This document shows positions 46,777-54,679 of a stretch of DNA of 64,000 nucleotides, one piece after another. The notes under the pieces are model-generated. The model was not told the DNA's origin. It worked only from the letters and a program-made list of their open reading frames with translations, and made no database searches. The position numbers and the translations under genes are program-made. Origin of the DNA: Halieaceae bacterium (lineage in GTDB: Bacteria; Pseudomonadota; Gammaproteobacteria; Pseudomonadales; Halieaceae); contig CABYND010000008.1 of assembly GCA_902520195.1 (NCBI GenBank), positions 29,542 through 93,541 of the forward strand. Reading direction: 5' to 3'. Within the stretch, counting starts at the first letter, position 1, and each line of letters begins with the position of its first letter.

Positions 46777-48744
46777 CTACCCCGATCCTAGGTGATCTAG
46801 CGCACCATTAAGGTAAGGACGATAGCGCTCCCAACGATCAGAGCTACCCTGATAAACCGGCTTCCTCACCTGAACGCTCGATGCTGTAGCAACCTGTCTT
46901 TTATTGCTTTGTGGCGACAGGCATGCGTCTTCCCAGCTCAGATCTAGATGTTCAATTAGTTTACGTGTCTCTTGATTCTGATTGGCAGTGAGACTCTCGT
47001 ACTGCAAGTCATAAATTCTCTCGCCAAGTGACTGCTGCCAATACCGCATGAGATCCGCGTATTCGTTGTAATAGTGCAAAATATCGCTGAGACAATAGCA
47101 GTAGCTAAGCCCTTTCTTGGCAAAATACATCGTGTAATTTGCCCAAACGACTGCCGCAGTGCGCCGCTTTACATGAATTATTTTAGCCTCAGGAAAAACT
47201 GAAGCGATCAGTCCCAAAAAACGAAAGTTTTGCGGCATCTTGTCGGTGAGATAAATATGGTGCCTCCATTTAGGCTGCGTGGCACCCAAGTACTGCTCCC
47301 TGAATTGTCTCATGGCGGCCATGTTTACGGTAGATATGCCAGACGCCAATTCACCGCCGTGCTTAGCTACGAACGGTAACTCTCCGCCAGCAGCTACTAG
47401 TGAATGCGAAGAAATAATCTGCTCAACTAATGTTGTGCCAGACCGAGGCATTCCTACGATAAAAATGGGGGATTTCGCGGGAGTGATAACGTTCTCTTCC
47501 AGCCTTTTCGCCGCTAAATTTGCGTAATTGAATTTCAGCTTCTCAAACGATTCTGTGACTAGCGCCCTGTCATGGCCTAAATGCTTTCGTCGCAGGGCGT
47601 TGCCCTCAGAGTAGTACTCAAATGCAGCCGCAAAATCACCGAGATTTTCACAGACAGTTGCCAGAGCAAAGCATATTTGACATCGATGCTCTTCGGACAA
47701 GCTGTTGTCTTGATGTAAGTCGCGCATCTGTAAAACTTCTCTGTCTTTCGCATCAAACTTTTTTATGGCAGAGAGAGCACGGTAGGCCTCAGTGTAGTCT
47801 GGTTGAAGTGCTATAGCTTGGCTGTAGCTCGCCTGGGCTTCTTCCAATTTACCCAACGACCTGAGTGTATTACCCAAATTAACTTGAGCCTTTGCGTAAG
47901 CGGGCATTAAATCGATAGCGGCTTTGTAGCTCGACTCAGCTTCGGTCAGTTGGCCAAGCTCTTCAAGCGTAGTACCCAAATTATTGAAGGCTTCGGCAAA
48001 GTTAGGCTCGTGGATTATCGCTTGCCTGAAGCAGGTCTCTGCCTCGTCTAATTTACCTCGTCCCATTAATGTTGTTCCCAAATTGTTGAGGACTTCGGCA
48101 TTGCCGGGCTTAAATTCCAAAGCCCGCCTGAAACAAACTTCGGCCTCTTCCAATCGACCCAAGTCAAGTAGCGCATTGCCTAGGTTGTTGTGGGCTTCTA
48201 GAAAGTCCCGCCTGAGGGCTATGGCTCGTTCGTAACTCCCTACGCATTCATCAAGTCTACCCGCTGATTTGAGCATGTTACCCAACGCATTATGGGCTTC
48301 CGTAAAGTCTGGCTTTAAAGCTAAGGCGCGTTTGTAGGTTGCTTCAGCCTCCTCTATTCTGCCTCGTTTTTGAGATACATTACCCAGATTAAAAAGGCTT
48401 TCAGCATAATCAGGCTTCAGCGCGACAGCTTTCTTGAAATGATCCTCGGCGGCGTCCACCCTATCCAATTGCAAGAGCGTGACCCCTAAATTGTTGTGAG
48501 CTTCGGCGTCTTGAATAGCTAGCTCCACCGACTTTCGCTCAGCCTTTAGAGCTTCGTTTAGTCTGCCTGTCTTTTTAAGGACAGCCCCCAGTACTTTCCA
48601 ACCAATTTGCTGGGCCGGAAATTTCCTTGTCAAGGATCTTGCTAATAACTCAGCATCCGCAAGGCGGTCGTCCTGAAAATATTCTCTCAAAAGACGAATT
48701 TGCTCCGCCGATGGCATTGAGTTTAGTGATGTTCCGTCTAGCAT
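46777..48744 (-). CDS. TPR protein with C-terminal sulfotransferase (1)
   Basis: 655 residues. About ten TPRs fill residues 10-345 (units such as FTEAHNALGNMLKSAGR and FAEAFNNLGTTLEELGQ). A PAPS-dependent sulfotransferase domain follows (about 415-655). The 5'-phosphosulfate loop is GMPRSGTTLVEQIISSH, the ELPFVAKHG block and KMPQNFRFLGLI follow, and the 3'-phosphate motif is in AKIIHVKRRTAAVVWANY. The end SDRWERYRPYL is typical of the family. It should transfer sulfate from PAPS to an acceptor recognised by the TPRs. It lacks the MELTVDQ N-terminal module of its three relatives. Confidence 0.9.
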   Translation of the reverse strand: MLDGTSLNSMPSAEQIRLLREYFQDDRLADAELLARSLTRKFPAQQIGWKVLGAVLKKTGRLNEALKAERKSVELAIQDAEAHNNLGVTLLQLDRVDAAEDHFKKAVALKPDYAESLFNLGNVSQKRGRIEEAEATYKRALALKPDFTEAHNALGNMLKSAGRLDECVGSYERAIALRRDFLEAHNNLGNALLDLGRLEEAEVCFRRALEFKPGNAEVLNNLGTTLMGRGKLDEAETCFRQAIIHEPNFAEAFNNLGTTLEELGQLTEAESSYKAAIDLMPAYAKAQVNLGNTLRSLGKLEEAQASYSQAIALQPDYTEAYRALSAIKKFDAKDREVLQMRDLHQDNSLSEEHRCQICFALATVCENLGDFAAAFEYYSEGNALRRKHLGHDRALVTESFEKLKFNYANLAAKRLEENVITPAKSPIFIVGMPRSGTTLVEQIISSHSLVAAGGELPFVAKHGGELASGISTVNMAAMRQFREQYLGATQPKWRHHIYLTDKMPQNFRFLGLIASVFPEAKIIHVKRRTAAVVWANYTMYFAKKGLSYCYCLSDILHYYNEYADLMRYWQQSLGERIYDLQYESLTANQNQETRKLIEHLDLSWEDACLSPQSNKRQVATASSVQVRKPVYQGSSDRWERYRPYLNGALDHLGSG

Positions 48745-49472
48745 TTTTCAATGGTGCTATTTTTTGTTCAGGTCTGTGTTTCTGGGGGCCCTCATGTTGC
48801 TCCCAAAATTTTTGTTGATGACAAATGTTGTCAGATTGATTTGCCTTGCGCCCGTAGCCATTTTTGCGCCGGCGACACAGTTTAAAAGGACGGTCGTTAG
48901 CCCGTTCGTCGCTTGCTGGAGCTGCTCTAATTCAGTGAATCCAGCTACGTACCCTAAGAAAGCTTTTGTGCTCCGGGGTTGACACTTAGACCGAACTGGA
49001 AAGGCGGCAGAGCCTCCAACATCATGCTACGTGACGTGGTCAATAAAACCAAATTTGGATCGGCACCTCGATAATTCGATTGTGTCTGAAGAATAGCAAG
49101 TGAGGTATGCCCTTCAGCAAAGCTCTGCCTACCGATGAAGCCATTCGACTCTATGTGGGCCATTTTGATTCATGGCTGCTTCAGATTCTGAAAACCTGAT
49201 CAAGTCCGGCCGCATACGCACCCGAGATTTTTATTACTCGCCTTCATTTTTTAATGCTACTCCGCGTCATGGTTTACGCCTACCTTCGCTGCCTATTTAC
49301 GCATTGTTTTTCCACGCTACACAATCTAGAAGTCATCGAGGCAATCGAACGTCACGAGCTTCTATTTTTAAACAATCCACGATAAGTCGATCATCCCGCA
49401 AATCGAAGTATGGAATACCAACGAGGCAAGCATGCGAGAAGGCTCCGGAGAAGTTGATGGTTTTAGCGAGTA
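48745..49472. other. Intergenic stretch with possible decayed coding fragments
   Basis: 728 bp between two TPR-sulfotransferase genes. A 43-codon frame at 49254-49385 (+), ending EVIEAIERHELLFLNNPR, and a few other short frames read partly like protein but are isolated. They may be relics. No repeat or RNA gene is recognised. Confidence 0.4.
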
Positions 49473-51479
49473 CTATTTAGCATCAAAATGGTCAAATACG
49501 CCGTTGAGATACGGACGGAAACGCTTCCATCGCTCAGAGCTGCCCCGATACACGTGCTTTCTAACTTGCGCAAAAGAGGCCGTATCAACCCCCCTTTTGT
49601 TCTTCTGAGGAGACATGCAAGCGTCATCCCAATCTAGCCCGAGGTGGTCAACTAATTTGCGGGTTTCCTCTTCCTGATCCTCTGTGAGGACCTCATAATC
49701 CAGGTCGTAAATTCTGTTCGGCAGTTCCTGATGCCAATATTTCATTAGATCTAGGTATAAGTCGTGATGGTGCAAAATGTCGTGAATATCATAGCAATAG
49801 GTCAGGTCTTCACTATCAAAGTATTGCGTATAATTCGCCCAGCACACTGCGGCAGGATCTCTTTTGACATGAATGATCTTTGCGTCAGGTAAAGTGGCAG
49901 CGATCAGGCCGATCATAAGAAAATTATGCGGCATCTTATCTATAACAAAAGGATTGCCCTCTGAGCGTTGCCCCAGGGCGCCAAGATACTGTTCTCTGAA
50001 AGTCGTTAGTGCGATCGGATCTGCTGATGTCTGGCCAACCACTAATGAGCGCCCGTAGTGAGCCACAAAGGGCAATTCGCCCGCTCCCGTAACTTGTTGA
50101 TGCGATGAAATTATTTGCTCGATCAGTGTCGTCCCAGAACGAAGCATACCGACTATAAAAACAGGGGAGTGTTCAGAAGAAATAGTCTCGGAGTCGAGTG
50201 TATACGCAGAAATGCGTGGGTAACTCGCCTTGAGCCTTTCAAACAACTTCTTATCCTGTGTTTTGTCATAACCCAACTGTCTTTTTCGTAGAGCATTCCC
50301 ATCTGCATAGAACTGATAAGCAGCAGCGCAGTCTTCTAGATTGTCAGACGCTCTTGCTAAAGCAAAGCAGATGTGACAGCGATCACTCTCAGAAATATTT
50401 GGGTCATGATAAAGCTCTTGCATCTGAGTAAATTGATCGTCTTTTGACGAAAACGTTTTGTTATTCGCTAGGTTTCGGTGAGCTTCGGCATAGTTAGGCT
50501 TGTGTGCTATCGCTTGCCTCAGGCTTGCTTCAGCGTCATCTGACCTGCCTAATTTCTGGAGTGTGTTACCCAAGTTGTTGTGGGCCTTGGCGTAGTCAGG
50601 CTTGTGAGCTATCGCTAGTTTATAGGCTGCTTCAGCTTCATCTAATCTGCCCAACTCTTGGAGTGTATTACCCAAGTTATAGTGGGCTTCGGCGAGGTCA
50701 GGCTTCAGGGATATCGCTTGTCTGAGGCTAGCTTCAGCTTCGGCTGGCTTGCCTATTTCTGTGAGCATGTTACCCAAGTTGTTGTGAACTTCGGCATAGT
50801 CAGGCTTTAGAGCTATTGCTTTTTTATAACTTGCTTCAGCCTCGTCGAACCTGCCAAGTGCTCTCAGGGTAACACCTAAATTAGTGTGAGCTTCGGCGTC
50901 TTGCTGAGAAAGCAGAACAGACTTCTTCAAAGGCAACAGAGATTCATCCAGCCTACCCATTTGCTTCAGAAGTACACCCATAACCTTCCATCCAAATGGG
51001 TGCTCGGGGAACTGTTGAGTTAGTGACATAGCGAGTGCATGGGCTTCTGCCAATCTATCAGCTTGGTAGAGTTCTATGGCGTGATTCATTTGAGCCTGTG
51101 TTGGACCGGCGGCTATAACAGGGGTTTTTTGAAGTTTTTGGCCAAAGAAATACAGCCTCTCCGCAGAAACACCATTTTGCTCTGCCTCAATTATTACCTT
51201 CTCGGCGGTACTAGAACGTCCAACTTTTATCAAGGCATCGATGTAGTTAAGCCAAAATTGTTCTGTCTTCGGGTTGGCATCCAGCGCCTGTTCAAAAAGT
51301 GGTAATGAATCTAGAGCTTTGCCGACTGCAACAGTAAGGACACCCAAGTTGTGATTGGCGTCAGGATGGTTGGGCTGAGCCTGCAAGACGGCGCGGTAAA
51401 ATCGCTCAGCGTTCCGCAGCTTGCCTTGCTTGTGCGCCGCGATTCCCCGCTGGAATGCTTGATCAACTGTCAGTTCCAT
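49473..51479 (-). CDS. TPR protein with C-terminal sulfotransferase (2)
   Basis: 668 residues. The N-terminal module (MELTVDQAFQRGIAAHKQGK, about 1-110) is nearly that of the TPR-methyltransferase at 40530. A TPR block follows (about 130-365, with near-identical units such as YAKAHNNLGNTLQKLGR), then the sulfotransferase (about 430-668). Its phosphosulfate loop reads GMLRSGTTLIEQIISSH, with Leu replacing the usual Pro before Arg. KIIHVKRDPAAVCWANY supplies the 3'-phosphate site. Its start region forms the right arm of the 128-bp inverted repeat. Confidence 0.9.
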   Translation of the reverse strand: MELTVDQAFQRGIAAHKQGKLRNAERFYRAVLQAQPNHPDANHNLGVLTVAVGKALDSLPLFEQALDANPKTEQFWLNYIDALIKVGRSSTAEKVIIEAEQNGVSAERLYFFGQKLQKTPVIAAGPTQAQMNHAIELYQADRLAEAHALAMSLTQQFPEHPFGWKVMGVLLKQMGRLDESLLPLKKSVLLSQQDAEAHTNLGVTLRALGRFDEAEASYKKAIALKPDYAEVHNNLGNMLTEIGKPAEAEASLRQAISLKPDLAEAHYNLGNTLQELGRLDEAEAAYKLAIAHKPDYAKAHNNLGNTLQKLGRSDDAEASLRQAIAHKPNYAEAHRNLANNKTFSSKDDQFTQMQELYHDPNISESDRCHICFALARASDNLEDCAAAYQFYADGNALRKRQLGYDKTQDKKLFERLKASYPRISAYTLDSETISSEHSPVFIVGMLRSGTTLIEQIISSHQQVTGAGELPFVAHYGRSLVVGQTSADPIALTTFREQYLGALGQRSEGNPFVIDKMPHNFLMIGLIAATLPDAKIIHVKRDPAAVCWANYTQYFDSEDLTYCYDIHDILHHHDLYLDLMKYWHQELPNRIYDLDYEVLTEDQEEETRKLVDHLGLDWDDACMSPQKNKRGVDTASFAQVRKHVYRGSSERWKRFRPYLNGVFDHFDAK

Positions 51480-51500
51480 TTAATTTGCGCTGGCCTTGAC
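51373..51500 (-). repeat. Inverted repeat, right copy
   Basis: Reverse complement of 40509-40636, about 91 percent identical. It spans 21 bp upstream and the first ~36 codons of the TPR-sulfotransferase gene. Confidence 0.9.
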
Positions 51501-51702
51501 GGAAACTTCCTTTATTTACACCTTTAATACTCTATTAAGCTTTGCGACACCCCTCCTGAAATATAAGACGCCACCGCGGCAAGTCAGATAAAAACTTGTG
51601 TTCAAAATGTATCACCCGATGTAGCAAATTGATGCTTTTGGGTGACGCAATATCAGCCGCACTGCACATAACATATTGCAAGTTACAGCGATGCTCCAAA
51701 TA

Positions 51703-51719
51703 TGGTGGAGGCGGCGGGA
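51703..51719 (-). other. tRNA/tmRNA 3'-end-like sequence, second candidate att site
   Basis: TGGTGGAGGCGGCGGGA differs from 40299-40315 at one base. On the minus strand it reads as an acceptor strand CGCCTCC followed by ACCA. The two copies are in the same orientation and bracket the four TPR genes. Confidence 0.45.
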
Positions 51720-51840
51720 GACGAATAGTCTCCATAAGATGTTGTTTCTGCGTGGATAATTAGCCACATGCTGGCTGATATGCCCCCAAATATGCCCCCA
51801 GCGGGCACATTTTTTTCCCCTAATGCTCTCGGGGTAGGGC

Positions 51841-51904
51841 GCTAACTGCCGTTGTGATTGTGATGGTTACCGCCCAGATACATTGGGGGATGAAGTTGGG
51901 GCGT
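51841..51904 (+). repeat. Dispersed repeat R, copy 1
   Basis: Contains the block GATGGTTACCGCCCAGATAC followed by ATT and a G-rich end, preceded by GCTAACTGCCGTTGTGATTG. It is one of five same-orientation copies between 51.8 and 56.8 kb. Confidence 0.85.
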
Positions 51905-52094
51905 GGTCGAATTTAGTTTCAGGTGCTATTAAATTCGCAACACGTTGCGGCAAGGACTTAGGTTATGCCTTGCGTTAGTGTGCTGTTGGAAAGGCTGTCG
52001 TGAAACCCTGCTTTCCGCAGTACGGCACCCTTTAACGATGATTAGCGGACATGTCTGATCAAGAAATTTTTGTTGAGAAAAGAGGATTTTTGGT

Positions 52095-52481
52095 ATGAGA
52101 AGTTTTTTAAAAACTACCGCGTGTCTACTGTTATTTATCAGTGGGCAGTCTTTTGCAGACAGTCATCCAGTTCATTTTATGGCTTGTAATTTCACGGAAG
52201 GGAAAGGCATGGATGACATGATGACTTATGTTGAAAAATGGAACGCAGCTTTGGGGGACGTAGATGGTTACGAGGCGTACATAATGACGCCAACCTTCAC
52301 TAGCGGCCCGGACACACCGGACTTCATATGGGCTGGAGCGTGGGAGAGCATGACGTCAATGGGCGCAGGTATGGACGCTTACGCAGCCAATGAGGCAGTT
52401 GCGTCAGTCGACAACGAGGATTGGCCTGCCACGTGCGAGATGCATACTTTGTGGTCATCTACTCAAGTCCGTGAGGGCTGA
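52095..52481 (+). CDS. Small secreted protein, unknown function
   Basis: 128 residues. A signal peptide ends at SFADS (about residue 22). The mature domain starts HFMACNFTEGKGMDDMMTYV and includes a tryptophan-rich stretch (IWAGAWESM). The length and the paired KGMDDM-type helix and WAGAWES strand could fit a dimeric alpha-beta barrel monooxygenase-like fold, but I do not recognise the family. It is the only gene between repeat copies 1 and 2 and has its own terminator. Confidence 0.72.
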   Translation: MRSFLKTTACLLLFISGQSFADSHPVHFMACNFTEGKGMDDMMTYVEKWNAALGDVDGYEAYIMTPTFTSGPDTPDFIWAGAWESMTSMGAGMDAYAANEAVASVDNEDWPATCEMHTLWSSTQVREG

Positions 52482-52555
52482 TAGCTCAGTGATGCGGGTC
52501 TCAGTGCATGCGACAGATTGTCGCCTTCAATGTTGAATTGTTAAAGCTCGCTCGA

Positions 52556-52584
52556 CTCCCGCCCGCAACTGGGCGGGAGGGTTT
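52556..52584 (+). terminator. Terminator hairpin
   Basis: A nine-base stem (CTCCCGCCC and GGGCGGGAG) with a six-base loop, 74 bp after the small secreted protein gene. The T run is short (GGTTT). Confidence 0.7.
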
Positions 52585-52602
52585 GCTGGTGACCGACTAA
52601 GT

Positions 52603-52634
52603 TAACGCCCAGATACATTAGGGGGTGGAATTGG
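52603..52634 (+). repeat. Dispersed repeat R, copy 2 (right half only)
   Basis: Only the CGCCCAGATACATTAGGGGG to GGAATTGG half is shared. The left half is replaced by unrelated sequence from GTTAAC leftwards. Confidence 0.8.
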
Positions 52635-52672
52635 AAAGAAGCACAAAGTTACCTCTAAATGGGTTGCGCTGG

Positions 52673-53089
52673 TCATTCCCTAACCATGCAAAAACCTCTA
52701 ACCAGACTTTCCTCTGTCATCAGTGTGGCATTTGTCGCCATACCGACCGTGCCAAGAGTAAATGTGGGCATCCGATGTTGGCGACCAATCAGCGGCTCCC
52801 CATCTGGCACTCCCTTTGTAATTACAATTACCTCAGCGAAATAACCGGCAATTTGCGTTATTACGATTATATTATCGTCTTCTTTGATTTCGTGTTTCTC
52901 GTAATAAGGGAAACCAAGCCACTTGTTGCTGGACTCCATTGCGAAACCTTTGGGAGTTCTAGTGATAGTCACAACGTATTTAAGCTGCTCATTGGAAACG
53001 TTCTCAACATTACAGACGTACTCTTCCGACCACACGGACAACGGCAGTAACAGCAGAATGGCGAGTAGTGGTTTAGTCATTTGCAACAT
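52673..53089 (-). CDS. Small secreted protein, unknown function
   Basis: 138 residues. The signal peptide MTKPLLAILLLLPLSVWS precedes EEYVCNVENV. The mature part is beta-rich, with a Cys near each end (EYVCNV and RGFCMV) that could pair. ATG 53089 overlaps the stop of the upstream gene (TGATG), so translation is coupled. No family is recognised. The signal peptide is strikingly like that of the gene at 54266, although the mature parts are unrelated. Confidence 0.65.
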   Translation of the reverse strand: MLQMTKPLLAILLLLPLSVWSEEYVCNVENVSNEQLKYVVTITRTPKGFAMESSNKWLGFPYYEKHEIKEDDNIIVITQIAGYFAEVIVITKGVPDGEPLIGRQHRMPTFTLGTVGMATNATLMTEESLVRGFCMVRE

Positions 53090-53520
53090 CACTTCCCTAA
53101 GGTCAGATTGCCGTTTACGAAACCCGACTTAAGTTTCCATGCACCATCTCTATTAACTAATAAGTAGATTACATCGCTTGTGCTAATCACGGCGTCTGCT
53201 GAATCAAAGCGCGAGAAATTGATATTGACCATCGCGGTCATATCATCTTCATAGACCAATTCATTTTGATGAATACGAGAGTAAGCCCAACCTGAACTCT
53301 CAAGACCTCCAAAATCAACGGCATCACCATATTTATTCCACTTACTAATCTTTCCACCATTGATGAGCGTGAATGGCTGGCCTGACGCGTTATTCAACGA
53401 ATCAATATCTTTTGCATTGAAGTACTCAAAGTACTTTTGAATCGCTACCTGAGGTGCAGAAAGGTCAGAAGAGTTCGCACTCAGAGAGACTAACAAGAGG
53501 ATCAGACTAAGAGGCTTCAT
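53089..53520 (-). CDS. Small secreted NTF2/SnoaL-like protein
   Basis: 143 residues. A signal peptide (LSLILLLVSLSANS) is followed by APQVAIQKYFEYFNAKDIDSL and a beta sheet ending DGAWKLKSGFVNG. This is the layout of the NTF2/SnoaL cone fold, which in secreted form often binds small ligands. No catalytic residues can be named. It leads a two-gene operon and is preceded by the 44-bp element P. Confidence 0.6.
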   Translation of the reverse strand: MKPLSLILLLVSLSANSSDLSAPQVAIQKYFEYFNAKDIDSLNNASGQPFTLINGGKISKWNKYGDAVDFGGLESSGWAYSRIHQNELVYEDDMTAMVNINFSRFDSADAVISTSDVIYLLVNRDGAWKLKSGFVNGNLTLGK

Positions 53521-53550
53521 AGCTACACACCTTTGGACGACATCCCCCGA

Positions 53551-53594
53551 GCTTACCGCAGGACTATCTCAATGTGAGAGCTCATGTCAGAGCA
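53551..53594 (-). promoter_or_regulatory. Repeated upstream element P, copy 1
   Basis: A 44-bp block identical, except for one base, to 55568-55611. In both places it lies 8-31 bp upstream of a minus-strand operon of small exported proteins. On that strand it holds CTGACA, 16 bases, then GATAGT, a fair sigma-70 promoter. Confidence 0.6.
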
Positions 53595-53611
53595 AATTGG
53601 GTACCGGGGGG

Positions 53612-53671
53612 GCTAACTGCCGTTGTGATTGTGATGGTTACCGCCCAGATACATTAAGGGGTGGGACTGGG
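53612..53671 (+). repeat. Dispersed repeat R, copy 3
   Basis: Full-length copy: CTAACTGCCGTTGTGATTG, then the GATGGTTACCGCCCAGATAC core and AAGGGGTGGGACTGGG. It lies immediately next to element P. Confidence 0.85.
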
Positions 53672-53725
53672 TAGGCACCTGCAATGGTTTTTTTGGATCA
53701 GCTCATGAGGCCACCAACAAGACGG

Positions 53726-54196
53726 CTACTCAAACTTTGAAGCAGGCCCCACTTCTAAGTCATCCAAATGACTACACATTTGGCTGAAAATGATATTGTT
53801 CTTAACAAACTCTCGTGAAAAATCCGTTTGATTAATTACCTGTTTGACCTCCGCCGCCCTGAGTAACCAGTCTTCCTCAGGAAAAATACCGGCTTCATAA
53901 AGCTTAAATAGCTTAAGACCTTGGTTCAGGTACACACGCAGTATGAGGTTCAGCTTATACGCATCTAACTCGCTGAGCTGGACGTGCTTGTCCATCAGCA
54001 GATTTCTAGCCAACTCCGGGTTTTCGAGGAACATAGAGGCCATCTCGTTATAGCCGTCTACAGCTGTCTGGTAGACAGAGGTTGTGAGGAGTTTTGAGTT
54101 TTCTTTAATCTGCTTTGCAAGATATAGAAGAGTAAGCAGAACAGAGATAGCCCCCAATAGGCTACCTAGCGCGCCAATTGCTTCCCATGACATCAC
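53726..54196 (-). CDS. Small membrane-anchored helical protein, unknown function
   Basis: 156 residues: one N-terminal transmembrane helix (GALGSLLGAISVLLTLLYLA), then a cytosolic or periplasmic helical domain (KQIKENSKLL, NPELARNLLM, YLNQGLKLFKLYEAG). This one-helix plus helical-bundle layout recurs in marine proteobacterial proteins of unknown function. GGGAGG lies six bases before the ATG. It is alone between repeat copies 3 and 4. Confidence 0.65.
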   Translation of the reverse strand: MMSWEAIGALGSLLGAISVLLTLLYLAKQIKENSKLLTTSVYQTAVDGYNEMASMFLENPELARNLLMDKHVQLSELDAYKLNLILRVYLNQGLKLFKLYEAGIFPEEDWLLRAAEVKQVINQTDFSREFVKNNIIFSQMCSHLDDLEVGPASKFE

Positions 54197-54252
54197 GTGC
54201 CTCCCAGCTCATTGAGGTAATTACGGACATATCAATTTAACCACTAAGACAT

Positions 54253-54298
54253 GCCGTAGTGATGGTTACCGCCCAGATACATTAGGGGGTGGACTAGG
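54253..54298 (+). repeat. Dispersed repeat R, copy 4
   Basis: Core intact; the left part lacks about eight bases (GTAGTGATGG instead of the GTTGTGATTGTGATGG form). It overlaps the 3' end of the gene at 54266 and supplies its last codons and stop. Confidence 0.85.
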
Positions 54299-54679
54299 TT
54301 CGGCTTCCGGTGTCGGTAATGTTACCTCAAGTGTTTTTGCGTCTCTCACTGATGCACACGGATCTGCCTGACTCGCGGAGGCGCGTGTAGTGTTTGACGT
54401 GTGGGTGGAGACATCCGTTACGTTGGCTCCCAGAAAGATATTGGTGTTGGAGACGAGCCGGTTTTCGCGGGACTGATTTAAGTCATCTGAGCCAACAACT
54501 ACCAAAACATTGTCTGTTATGGGGTCAGTTGCGGGGGTAGTTTGCGTCCTACTGGTGATGCCAGCCGCTGCCATCTTGCTACAGACATCTCTGTAAGAGG
54601 CACTCCCCAAGACACGTTTCTCACCTCCCTGGGCAAGAAGTGGCAGCAACAGCAGAACGGTGAGTAGTGGTTTAGTCAT
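54266..54679 (-). CDS. Small exported protein whose C-terminus is coded by repeat R
   Basis: 137 residues. The signal peptide MTKPLLTVLLLLPLLAQG is followed by a low-complexity Thr/Ser-rich region and a C-terminus EPSPPPNVSGR. Its last nine codons and the TAA lie inside repeat R. Its ATG overlaps the stop of the lipoprotein gene above (ATGA), so it is translationally coupled. I see no domain. The repeat-derived tail suggests the 3' end was created by insertion or recombination at R. Confidence 0.55.
   Translation of the reverse strand: MTKPLLTVLLLLPLLAQGGEKRVLGSASYRDVCSKMAAAGITSRTQTTPATDPITDNVLVVVGSDDLNQSRENRLVSNTNIFLGANVTDVSTHTSNTTRASASQADPCASVRDAKTLEVTLPTPEAEPSPPPNVSGR

Larger units (their letters stand above)
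51480..52094. other. Intergenic stretch at the right edge of the TPR island
   Basis: 615 bp. It contains the tRNA-end-like sequence at 51703 and a tandem ATATGCCCCCAA-type motif (51779-51802), a pattern often seen beside integrase att sites. The first copy of the dispersed repeat R is at 51841. No gene is supported. Confidence 0.45.

Noticed and set aside
48954..49163. 69-codon ORF between the sulfotransferase genes
   Set aside because: No start signal, domain or context; composition is not distinguishable from chance.
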